Shown piece after piece: positions 1 to 11,330 of a stretch of DNA of 64,000 nucleotides. The position numbers and the translations under genes are program-made. Location: assembly GCF_036320965.1 (NCBI RefSeq), contig NC_092276.1, positions 7,814,156 through 7,878,155 on the forward strand. The letters are read 5' to 3'. Under the pieces are notes generated by a model. It saw only the letters and a program-made list of their open reading frames with translations. It made no database searches and was not told the origin of the DNA. Source of the stretch: Panulirus ornatus (taxonomy: Eukaryota; Arthropoda; Malacostraca; Decapoda; Palinuridae). Each line of letters starts with the position of its first letter. The first letter of the stretch is position 1.

Positions 1-1472
1 CCTACACGTACACATGCCTTACATCCTCGATAAAAACTTTTCACTGCTTCTAGCAACTTTCCTCCCACACCATATATTCTTAATACCTTCCACAGAGCAT
101 CTCTATCAACTCTATCATATGCCTTCTCCAGATCCATAAATGCTACATACAAATCCATTTGCTTTTCTAAGTATTTCTCACATACATTCTTCAAAGCAAA
201 CACCTGATCCACACATCCTCTACCACTTCTGAAACCACACTGCTCTTCCCCAATCTGATGCTCTGTACATGCCTTCACCCTCTCAATCAATACCCTCCCA
301 TATAATTTACCAGGAATACTCAACAAACTTATACCTCTGTAATTTGAGCACTCACTCTTATCCCCTTTGCCTTTGTACAATAGCACTATGCACGCACTCC
401 GCCAATCCTCAGGCACCTCACCATGAGTCATACATACATTAAATAACCTTACCAACCAGTCAACAATACAGTCACCCCCTTTTTTAATAAATTCCACTGC
501 AATACCATCCAAACCTGCTGCCTTGCCGGCTTTCATCTTTCGCAAAGCTTTCACTACCTCTTCTCTGTTTACCAAATCATTTTCCCTAACCCTCTCACTT
601 TGCACACCACCTCGACCAAAACACCCTATATCTGCCACTCTATCATCAAACACATTCAACAAACCTTCAAAATACTCACTCCATCTCCTTCTCACATCAT
701 CACTACTTGTTATCACCTCCCCATTTGCGCCCTTCACTGAAGTTCCCATTTGCTCCTTTGCTTACGCACTTTATTACCTCCTTCCAGAACATCTTTTTAT
801 TATCCCTAAAATTTAATGATACTCTCTCACCCCAACTCTCATTTGCCCTTTTTTTCACCTCTTGTACCTTTCTCTTGACCTCCTTGTCTCTTTCTTTATA
901 CATCTCCCACTCAATTGCATTTTTTCCCCTGCAAAAATCGTCCAAATGCCTCTTTCTTCTCTTCCACTAATACCTTACTTCTTCACCCACCACTCACTAC
1001 CCTTTCTAATCAACCACCTCCCACTTTACACCACCTCGCCAAACACCTATATTGCCACCTATCATCAAACACATTCAACAACTCAAAATACCATCCATTC
1101 CTTCTCACATCATCATATTGTTATCACTCCATTTGCGCCCTTCCTGAGTTCCATTTGTCCTTTTGTCTTACGCACTTTATTTACCTCTTCCGAACATCTT
1201 TATTCTCCCTAAAATTTATGAGTACTCTCCATCACCAACTCTCATTGCTATTTCTCACCTTGGTACCCTTTCTCTGTACCCTGTCTCTTTTTGTATAAAT
1301 TAAAACTCAAAGTGGGGATTTTTCCTGCCAAAATCTCCAAATGCCTCTTCTCCTTTATAATCTCTTCTTCTCATCCCACCACAATACCCTTTCTAATCAA
1401 CCACTCCCCTTCTCATGCCACAGGGATATTTTCGCATCATCACTGATTCCCTAAATAATCCCATTCCATCCC

Positions 1473-1473
<1 letters not shown>
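1..1473 (-). mobile_element. LINE copy, RT fingers/palm part, runs off left edge
   Basis: Minus-strand RT coding from the RGCKACVRVG region at base 1 to VFRESVM near 1470, then (TA)n. Bases 1-960 nearly equal 16343-17300. Bases about 1023-1420 repeat an inner segment in an indel-ridden form. 5'-truncated at the (TA)n tract. Confidence 0.85.

Positions 1474-1544
<71 letters not shown>
1474..1544. repeat. (TA)n tract between opposed LINE copies
   Basis: Joins the truncated 5' end of the minus copy to an inverted 3' UTR fragment. The equivalent tract in the later block is 17441-17521. Confidence 0.95.
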
Positions 1545-1548
<4 letters not shown>

Positions 1549-1637
1549 CATACATGCACATATACAAACATTTACATATACAGACATATACATATATACA
1601 CATGGCACATATTTCTAATTGCTGCCTTTATCCATTC

Positions 1638-3128
1638 CCGTCGCCACCCCACCAATTACAGAGGTATAAGTTTGTTGAGTATTACTGGTAAATTATATAG
1701 GAGGGTGCTGATTGAGAGGGTGAAGGTATGTACAGAGCATCAGATTGGGGAAGAGCAGTGTGATTTCAGAAGTGGTAGAGGATGTGTGGATCAGGAGTTT
1801 GCTTTGAAGAATGTATGTGAGAAATACTTAGAAAAGCAAATGGATTTGTATGTAGCATTTATGGATCTGGAGAAGGCATATGATAGAGTTGATAGTGATG
1901 CTCTGTGAAGGTATTAAGAATATATGGTGTGGGAGGCAAGTTGTTAGAAGCACTGAAGAGTTTTTATCGAGGATGTAAGGCATGTGTATGTGTAGGAAGA
2001 GAGGAAAGTGATTGGTTCTCAGTGAATGTAGGTTTGCGGCAGGGGTGTGTGATGTCGCCATGGTTGTTTAATTTGTTTATGGATGGGATTGTTAGGGAGG
2101 TGAATGCAAGAATTTTGGAAAGAGGGGCAAGTAAGCAGTCTGTTGTGGATGCGAGAGCTTGGGAAGTGAGTCAGTTGTTCACTGATGATACAGCGCTGGT
2201 GGCTGATTTGTGTGAGAAACTGCAGAAGCTGGTGACTGAGTTTAGTAAAGTGTGTGAAAGAAGGAAGCTGAGAGTAAATGTGAATAAGGTTATTAGGTAC
2301 AGCAGGGTTGAGGGACAAGTCAATTGGGAGTAAGTTTGAATGGAGAAAAACTGAGGAAGTAAAGTGTTTTAGATATCTGGGAGTGGATTTCGCAGCGGAG
2401 GGAACCATGGAAGCGGAAGTGAATCATAGGGTGAGGGAGGGGGCGAAAGTTCTGGGAGTGTTGAAGAATGTGTGGAAGTCAAGAACATTATCTCGGAAAG
2501 CAAAAATGGTTATGTTTGAAGGAATAGTGGTTCAACAATGTTGTATGGTTGTGAGGCGTGGGCAATGGATAGAGTTGTGCGCAGGAGGGTGGATGTGCTG
2601 GAAATGAGATGTTTGAGGACAATATGTGGTGTGAGGTGGTTTGATCGAGTAAGTAATAATAGGGTGAGAGAGATGTGTGGTAATAAAAAGAGTGTGGTTG
2701 AGAGAGCAGAAGAGGGTGTTTTGGAGAGAAAGAGTGAGGAAAGATTGACCAAGAGGATATGTGTCAGAGGTGGAGGGAACGAGGAGAAGTGGGAGACCAA
2801 ATTGGAGGTGGAAAGATGGAGTGTAAGAGCTTTCGAGTGATCGGGGCCTGAACATGAAGGAGGCTGAAACGCGTGCAAGGAATGGAGTGAATCGGAAAAC
2901 GATGTGGTATACGGGGTCGAGTGCTGCATTAGATTGAACCAGGGCATGTGAAGCTCAGGGGTAAACCATAGAAGCTGTGTAGTAAGAATATTTTGCGTGT
3001 GTGGACGTGTTATGTATATACATTGTTATGGGGGGTGGGTTGGGTCATTTCTTTCATCTGTTTCCTTGCGCTACCTCGCAAACGCGGGAGACAGCGACAA
3101 AGCAAAAAAAAAAAAAAAGAAAAGAAAA
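1638..3128 (+). mobile_element. LINE copy, RT to 3' end
   Basis: Starts inside the RT at NYRGISLLSITGK, passes LYVAFMDLEKAYDRV, GLRQGCVMSPWLF and [10 protein letters not shown] (catalytic FADD changed to FTDD), and ends with the terminal stem-loop and poly-A at 3059-3128. Frameshifts near 1908 and 2333. About 90 bases of inverted LINE 3' UTR (1545-1637) precede it. Nearly identical to 17628-18960. Confidence 0.85.
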
Positions 3129-3129
3129 A

Positions 3130-3161
<32 letters not shown>

Positions 3162-3182
3162 ATTTAAATATATATATAAATA

Positions 3183-3328
3183 TTATATTCCTTTTCTTTT
3201 CTTTTAACTATTTTCCATTTCCCCGCGTTTAGTGATGTAGCGTTAAAAACAGAGTACTTCCTTTTTTGAAATATCCTACACCTGGTCCCCATCTGTCCTC
3301 TTTGGAAAATTAAAAATAAAAAAAAAAG
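3183..3328 (-). mobile_element. 3' part of a short non-autonomous LINE derivative, error-rich
   Basis: Reverse orientation of the composite module at 14874, only its 3' half: the GAGGTAGCG-like core, the 'ACAGAG' box and 'TTTGGAAAATTAAAA'. It lies between (TA)n and the next LINE's 5' end. The 11197-11330 copy is the cleaner equivalent. Confidence 0.55.
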
Positions 3329-6300
3329 AAAAAGGAATACTCCGGCATTCCTCTCGGTCGTAGAAAGGCGAACTAAGGACAGGATAGGGAGCTAGAAACC
3401 CTCCCCTCCTTGTATTTTAACTTTCTAAAAGGGGAAACACAAGAAGGAGTCACACGGGAGTGACTCTCTCCTCGAAGGCTCAGATGGGGTTGGCTAAATG
3501 TGTGTGGAATGTAAGCAAGATGAGAAAAAACGAGATAGGAAGTTATTTTTTGAGGAAAGGAACCTGGATTTTTGTCTGAGTGAAACGAAGCTCAGTGTAA
3601 AGGGAAGAGTGGTTTGGGAAAGTTCTTATGGGAGTACAGTCAGGGGTTTAGTGAGAATACCAATAGCAAGGGAAGGATTAGCAATACTCCTGAAACAGGA
3701 GTTGTGAAGTATGTGATAGAATGTAAGAAAGTAAATCACGAATTATATGGGGTTAAAACTGAAAGTTGATGGAGAGAGAATGGGTGATTATTGTGCATAT
3801 GCACCTGGGAATGAGAAGAAAGATCATGAGAGCAAGTGTTATGGGAGCAGCTGATGATGTGTTAGGTTTGAATGCACGAGACCGGGTTATAGTGATTGGT
3901 GATTTGAATGCAAAGGTGATAAGTGCAGTTGAGAATATTAGTATAACACGGGGTGTTCAGTTGTAAATGGAAATGGTAAGAGCTTGTGGATTCAGCGCTG
4001 AAAAAGGACTGGTGATATGGAATACCTGTTGTTAAAAGAGAGAATATACAATAAGTATACGTAGGTAATAGGAAGAGAGGGCCCAACAGCGTTATTGGAT
4101 TACGGTGTGTAAATATAGGCGCGCAAAACAGAGACTTTTGGATGTTAATGTGCTTGAGAGGTGCAAATGGAGTATGTCTGATCATTATCTTGTTGGAGCG
4201 AGGTGAAGATTTGTAGAGGTTGTTCAGAAAAAGAAGAGAGAATGTTTGGTGAAGATTGTGGTGAAGATATAGTGACTTGAGAAGGAGACTTGTGTGAGTG
4301 AAGAACCAGGAGAGCTGGTACAGAATGGAAAAAGTGAGAACAAAGGAGGGTCAGGGAGTGAGGAGGAACGGATGTAATTTAGGGAAGCAGTGATGCTTGC
4401 GCAAAAGAAAGCTTGTGACATGGATAAGCGGGGGAGGTGAGGCAGATTAGGAAAGGGTAGTGGAGTGTGGGATGAAGAAGTAAGATTATTAGTGAAAGAG
4501 AAGATAGAGGCATTTGGAATGGACATTCTTTTGTAGGAAATAATGCAAATGAGTGGGAGATTGTATAAAAGAAAGAGGCAGGAAGGTCAAGAGAAGGTGC
4601 AAGAGGTGAATTAGAGGTAAATGAGAGATGGGGTGAGAGAGTAATCATAATTTAGGGAGAAAAAAAGATGTTTTGGAAACGGTAAATAAAGTGCGTAGAC
4701 AAGGAACAAAATGGGAACTTCAGTGAAGGGGGCTAATGAGGATGTGATGACAAAGTAGTGGTGATGTGATAAGGAGATGAAGTGATATTTTGAAGGATGT
4801 TGAATGAGTTTGATATAGAGTGGCGATATAGGGTGTTTTGGTCGAGGTGGTTGTGGCAAAGTGAAGGGTTCGGGAAAATGATTTGTTAAATAGAGAAGAG
4901 TAGTAAAAGCATTGCGGAAGATGAAAGCCAGCAAGCAGCGGGTTGATGAACTTCAGTGGAATTTAATAAAAAAAGGGGGTGATTTTATTGTTGACTGGTT
5001 GATAAGGTTTATTTAATGTATGTATATATCATGGTGAGGTGCCTGAGATTGTGGAATGCTTGCATAGTGCCACTGTAACAAATGGCAAAGGGGATAAAAC
5101 GTGAGTGCTCAAATTACAGAGTAATAAGTTCGGTTTGATATTCCTGGTAAATTTATATGGGGAGGAATAGATTTAGAGGGTGAAGGAATGTACAGAGCAT
5201 CAGATTGGGGAATGAGCAGTGTGGGTTTCAGAGTGGTAAGAGGATGTGTGGATCCAGTGAATGGCTTTGAAGAATTTATGTGAGAAATACTTTGAAAAGC
5301 AAATTGGTTAGTATGTAGCATTTAATGGAACTGAGAAGGCATTGATATAGAGTTGATAGGATGATCTGTGGAAGGTATTAAGAATATATGGTGGGTGGGA
5401 GGCAAGTTGTAGAAGACGCAGTGAAAAGTTTATATCGAGGATGTAAGCTATGAGTATACGTGTAGAAGAGAGGAAAGTGATTGTTTCTCAGTGAATGTGG
5501 TTTTGCGGCAGGGGTGTGTGATGTCCTCCATGTTGTTTAATACGTTTATGATAGGGTGTTGGGATGTAAAATGCAAGAGTATAGGATAGAGGGGCAAGTA
5601 TGCATCTGTTGTGGATGAGAAAAGAGCTTGGGAAGTGAGTCCAGTTGATTCTCACTAGATGATACAGTGATGGTGGCTGATTCATGTGAGAAACCGCAGA
5701 AGCTGTGACTGAGATTTGGAAAAGTGTGTGAAAGAAGAAGATGTGAGTAAATGTTGAATAAGAGCAAGTAATTATTTACAGTAGGGTGGAAGGGTCAAGT
5801 CAATTGAGGAAGTTTGAATGGAAAAAAACTGGAGGGATGAAGTGTTCTAGATATCTGGGAGTGGATGGCAGCGGATGGAACCATGGAAGCGAGACGTATC
5901 ACAGGGTGGGTATGTTTTGAAAGGAATAGTGTATCCAACATGTTGTATGGTTGCGAGGCGTGGGCTATGGATAGAGTTGTGCGCAGAGTGTGAATGTGCT
6001 GGAATTGAGATGTTTGAGGACAATAGGTGATGTAGGCGGTTGATCTATTATGGTCCTAAAAAGAGTGTGGTTGAGAAGGCGCGGCGCTGCGTGGTGTGTT
6101 TGAAATGGATTTGGTCACATGAAGAGAATGAGAAGGAAAGATTGACCAATAGGATATATGAGTCAGAGGTGGAGGGAACGAGGAAAAGTGGAGACCAAAA
6201 TGGAGGATGAAAGGATGGAGATGAAAAAGATTTTGATTGATCGCGGCCTGAACATGCAGGAGGGTGAAAGCGAGCAAGGAAAGAGTGAATGAATGAGGTG

Positions 6301-6770
6301 ATATACGGGGACGAACGTCTGACAATGAGGAATCATGTCATGTTGAACTCTGGGGTACACCATGAAACGGTCTGTGGGGCCTAGATGTGGAAAGGGAGTT
6401 GTGGGTTTCGCATTCTTACATGAACAGCTAGAGACTGAGTGTGAACGAAGGGGGCCTATGTTTGTCCTTTTCCTAACCTACCATCGCACACAATGAGGGG
6501 GGAGGGGATGTAATCCATGTGTGTCGAGGTGGCGATGGAATAAATAAAGGCAGAACAGTATGAATTATGTACATGTGTATATATGTATATGGTCGTGTGT
6601 GTATATATATGGTTGTACCTTGAGATGTCATAGGTATGTATATTTGCGTGTGTGGACTGTAAATGTATATTACAAGTTATGGGTGGGTGGGCATTTCTTT
6701 CGGGTCTGTTTCCTTGCGCTACCTCGCAAACGCGTGGAGACAGTGACAAAGCAAAAAAAAAAAAAAAAAT
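3329..6770 (+). mobile_element. Full-span LINE copy, heavily indel-ridden
   Basis: Colinear with 11331-14781 over its full length: 5' UTR, endonuclease (GDLNAKV near 3900), RT (GGFRVVRGCVD-like shreds near 5230, VVLRQGCVMS near 5500), C-terminal region and 3' UTR with A-tail at 6754-6769. It differs from that copy mainly by single-base insertions and deletions, so no frame survives. The pattern looks like unpolished long-read sequence rather than ordinary decay. Confidence 0.8.
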
Positions 6771-6789
6771 ATATATAAATTAAATAATA

Positions 6790-6821
<32 letters not shown>

Positions 6822-6867
6822 GTAATAAAATAAATATATATATAATATATAATATAAATAAATTTAG

Positions 6868-7109
6868 TCCCTGGATAGGGGAGAAAGAAATAACATCCCA
6901 ACGCATATCCCCTGCGTGTCGTAAAAGACTACTAAAAGGGAGGGAGCGGGGGGCTGGACATCCTCCCCTCCCATTTTTGATTTTCCAAATGAAGGAACAG
7001 AAGAAGGGGGCAAGTGAGGGTATTCCCTCAAAGCTCAGTCCTCTGTTCTTGACGCTACCTCGCTAACAGCGGAAAATGGCGAATAGTATGAAAAAAAAAA
7101 TAAAAAAAT
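6868..7109 (+). mobile_element. Short composite LINE-derived element
   Basis: Begins TCCCTGG at the end of a (TA)n tract, carries GTCGTAAAAG...GGGAGGGAGCGGGGGGCTGG, then the Ser-rich-free 'CCCTCAAAGCTCAG' box, then the LINE 3'-end core GACGCTACCTCGCTAAC, A-rich tail and (TA)n. Error-rich twin of 14874-15110. Confidence 0.7.
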
Positions 7110-7119
7110 ATATAATAAA

Positions 7120-7176
<57 letters not shown>

Positions 7177-7200
7177 TATAAAATATATAATATATATATA

Positions 7201-9451
7201 TTTTTTTGTTTTTATACTCTTTCGCTGTCTCCGCGTTTGCGAGGTAGCGCAAGGAAACAGACGAAAGAAATGGCCCAACCCCCCCCATACACATGTATAT
7301 ACATACGTCCACACACGCAAATATACATACCTACACAGCTTTCCATGGTTTACCCCAGACGCTTCACATGCCTTGATTCAATCCACTGACAGCACGTCAA
7401 CCCCGGTATACCACATCGCTCCAATTCACTCTATTCCTTGCCCTCCTTTCACCCTCCTGCATGTTCAGGCCCCGATCACACAAAATCTTTTTCACTCCAT
7501 CTTTCCACCTCCAATTTGGTCTCCCTCTTCTCCTCGTTCCCTCCACCTCCGACACATATATCCTCTTGGTCAATCTTTCCTCACTCATTCTCTCCATGTG
7601 CCCAAACCACTTCAAAACACCCTCTTCTGCTCTCGTCAACCACGCTCTTTTTATTTCCACACATCTCTCTTACCCTTACGTTACTCACTCGATCAAACCA
7701 CCTCACACCACACATTGTCCTCAAACATCTCATTTCCAGCACATCCATCCTCCTGCGCACAACTCTATCCATAGCCCACGCCTCGCAACCATACAACATT
7801 GTTGGAACCACTATTCCTTCAAACATACCCATTTTTGCTTTCCGAGATAATGTTCTCGACTTCCACACATTCTTCAAGGCCCCCAGAATTTTCGCCCCCT
7901 CCCCCACCCTATGATCCACTTCCGCTTCCATGGTTCCATCCGCTGCCAGATCCACTCCCAGATATCTAAAACACTTCACTTCCTCCAGTTTTTCTCCATT
8001 CAAACTCACCTCCCAATTGACTTGACCCTCAACCCTACTGTACCTAATAACCTTGCTCTTATTCACATTTACTCTTAACTTTCTTCTTCCACACACTTTA
8101 CCAAACTCAGTCACCAGCTTCTGCAGTTTCTCACATGAATCAGCCACCAGCGCTGTATCATCAGCGAACAACAACTGACTCACTTCCCAAGCTCTCTCAT
8201 CCCCAACAGACTTCATACTTGCCCCTCTTTCCAAAACTCTTGCATTTACCTCCCTAACAACCCCATCCATAAACAAATTAAACAACCATGGAGACATCAC
8301 ACACCCCTGCCGCAAACCTACATTCACTGAGAACCAATCACTTTCCTCTCTTCCTACACGTACACATGCCTTACATCCTCGATAAAAACTTTTCACTGCT
8401 TCTAACAACTTTCCTCCCACACCATATATTCTTAATACCTTCCACAGAGCATCTCTATCAACTCTATCATATGCCTTCTCCAGATCCATAAATGCTACAT
8501 ACAAATCCATTTGCTTTTCTAAGTATTTCTCACATACATTCTTCAAAGCAAACACCTGATCCACACATCCTCTACCACTTCTGAAACCACACTGCTCTTC
8601 CCCAATCTGATGCTCTGTACATGCCTTCACCCTCTCAATCAATACCCTCCCATATAATTTACCAGGAATACTCAACAAACTTATACCTCTGTAATTTGAG
8701 CACTCACTCTTATCCCCTTTGCCTTTGTACAATGGCACTATGCACGCATTCCGCCAATCCTCAGGCACCTCACCATGAGTCATACATACATTAAATAACC
8801 TTACCAACCAGTCAACAATACAGTCACCCCCTTTTTTAATAAATTCCACTGCAATACCATCCAAACCTGCTGCCTTGCCGGCTTTCATCTTCCGCAAAGC
8901 TTTCACTACCTCTTCTCTGTTTACCAAATCATTTTCCCTAACCCTCTCACTTTGCACACCACCTCGACCAAAACACCCTATATCTGCCACTCTATCATCA
9001 AACACATTCAACAAACCTTCAAAATACTCACTCCATCTCCTTCTCACATCACCACTACTTGTTATCACCTCCCCATTTGCGCCCTTCACTGAAGTTCCCA
9101 TTTGCTCCCTTGTCTTACGCACTTTATTTACCTCCTTCCAGAACATCTTTTTATTCTCCCTAAAATTTAATGATACTCTCTCACCCCAACTCTCATTTGC
9201 CCTTTTTTTCACCTCTTGTACCTTTCTCTGACCCCTGTCTCTTTCATTTATACATCTTCCCACTCATTTGCAATTTTTTCCCTGCAGAAAATCGTCCAAA
9301 TGCCTCTTTCTTCTCTTTCACTAATACCATTCTTCTCATCCACCACTCGCAACTACCCTTTCTAATCAACCCACCTCACACTCTTCTCATGCCACAAGCA
9401 CTTTTGCGCATCCAACACTGATTTCCCTAAAATAAATCCCATTCCTCCCCC
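7201..9451 (-). mobile_element. LINE copy, 5'-truncated, long open RT
   Basis: 3' UTR stem-loop at 7216-7260, coding to about 9420. A 560-codon frame (9263 to 7581) contains [82 protein letters not shown] and FRYLGVDLAADG, all RT blocks. A one-base insertion near 7637 (CTCTCGTC instead of CTCTCTC) shifts the C-terminal LKWFGHMERMSEERL part into another frame. The 5' 200 bases (beyond 9228) are indel-rich. Truncated at (TA)n. Confidence 0.9.
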
Positions 9452-9629
9452 ATAATAAATATATATATATATTATAAAATATAAATATTATATATATATA
9501 TATTATATATGATATAAATAATGCCCATACATGCACATATACAAACATTACATATACAGACATATACATATATACACATGCACATATTTCCTAATTGCTG
9601 CCTTTATCCATTCCCGTCGCCACCCCACC

Positions 9630-11134
9630 AATTACAGAGGTAAGAAGTTTGTTGAGTATTTACTGGAAAATTATATAGGAGGGTGCTGATTGAGAGGTTA
9701 AGGTATGTACAAGCATCAGATTGGGAAGAGCAGTGTGATTTCAGAAGTTGGTAGAGGATGTGTGGATCAAGGAGTTTGCTTTGAAGAATGTATGAGAGAA
9801 ATACATAGAAAAGCAAATGATTTGTAATGTAGCATTAATGGATCTTGAGAAAGGCATATATAGAGTTGATAGTGATCACTGTGGAAGGTATTAAGAATAT
9901 AAGGTTGGGAGGCAAGTTGTTAGAAGCACAGGAAGATTTTTATCGAGATGTAAGGCCTAGTGTATGTGTAGGAAGAGAGAAAGTGATAGGGTTCTCAGTG
10001 AATGTAGGTTTGCGGCAGGGTGGTGAGATGTCCGCCATGGTTGTTTACTTTTGCTTATGGATTGGGATTGTATAGGGAGGTGAATGCAAGAATTTTGGAA
10101 ATAGGGCAAGTAAGCATTCTTTTTGTGGATGCGAGAGCTATAGGGAAGATGAGTCCAGGATGTTCACAGTGATATACAGCGCTGGTGGCTGATTTGTGTG
10201 AGAAACTGCAGAAGCTGTGAATGAGTTTTAGTAAAGTGTGTGAAAGAGGAAGGAAGCGAGAGTAATGTGAATAAGGTTATTAGGTACATAGCAAGGGTGG
10301 AGGTACAATTCAATTGGGAGTAAGTCTTTGAATGGAGAAAAACTCGAGGAAGTAAAGTGTTTTAGATATCTGGGGAGGATTTCGCAGCGGAAAAGGGAAC
10401 CATGGAAGCGGAAGTGAATCATAGGGTGAGGAGGGGCGAAAGTTCTGGGAGTGTTGAGAATGTTGTGGAATTCAAGAACAATAATCTCGAAAGCAAAAAT
10501 GGGTATGTTTAATAATAGTGGTCAACAATGTTGTATGGTTGCGAGGCCGTGGGCAATGGAAAGAGTGTGCGCAGGAGGGTGGATTGCTGAAATGAGATGT
10601 TTGAGGACAATAAGTGGTGTGAGAGGTTTGATCGAGTAAGTAATAATAGGGTGAGAGAGATGTGTGTAAATAAAAAGAGTGTGGTTTGAGAGAGCAGAAG
10701 AGGGTGTTTTGAAATGGTTTGGGCACATGGAGAGAATGAATGAGGAAAGATTGACCAAGAGAATATATGTGTCGGAGGTGGAGGGAACGAGGAGAAGTGG
10801 GAGACCAAATTGGAGGTGGAAAGATGGATTGAAAAAGATTTTGTGTGATCGGGGCCTGAACATGCAGGAGGGTGAAAGGAGGGCAAGGAATAGAGTGAAT
10901 TAGATCGATGTGGTATACCGGGGTTGACGTGCTGTCAGTGGATTGAATCAGGGCATGTGAAGCTTCTGGGGTAAACCATAGAAAGCTGTGTAGGTATGTA
11001 TATTTGCGTGTGTGGACGTGTATGTATATACATGTGTATGGGGGTGGGTTGGGCCATTTCTTTCATCTGTTTCCTTGCGCTACCTCGCAAACGCGGGAGA
11101 CAGCGACAAAGCAAAAAAAAAAAAAAAGAAAAGA

Positions 11135-11136
<2 letters not shown>
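9630..11136 (+). mobile_element. LINE copy, RT to 3' end, partly indel-ridden
   Basis: Same start point as 1638 and 17628 (AATTACAGAGG). From 9630 to about 10680 it is full of single-base indels; from about 10690 to 11136 it becomes clean ([33 protein letters not shown]) and ends with the stem-loop and poly-A. The abrupt change in quality inside one copy is notable. Confidence 0.85.
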
Positions 11137-11196
<60 letters not shown>

Positions 11197-11199
<3 letters not shown>

Positions 11200-11330
11200 T
11201 TTTCTTTTCTTTTAAACTATTTGCCATTTCCCGCGTTAGTGAGGTAGCGTTAAGAACAGAGGACTTGGCCTTTTTTGGAATATCCTCACCTGGTCCCCTC
11301 TGTTCCTTCTTTTGGAAAATTAAAAAAAAA
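11197..11330 (-). mobile_element. 3' half of short composite element
   Basis: Contains TTTGCCATTTCCCGCGTTAG, GAGGTAGCGTTAAGAACAG and CTGTTCCTTCTTTTGGAAAA, i.e. the reverse of the 3' half of the 14874 module, ending where the next LINE's 5' end begins. Confidence 0.65.

Noticed and set aside
6868..7330. Inverted cores around (TA)n (CGCTACCTCGC...GCGAGGTAGCG) as DNA-transposon terminal inverted repeats
   Set aside because: The cores are 3' ends of LINE or composite copies facing each other across a shared TA tract; no transposase or consistent unit lies between.
7373..7914. Ser/Pro/Leu/His-rich frames antisense to every LINE C-terminus
   Set aside because: They recur at each copy as the complement of the conserved RT sequence and have no independent conservation evidence.
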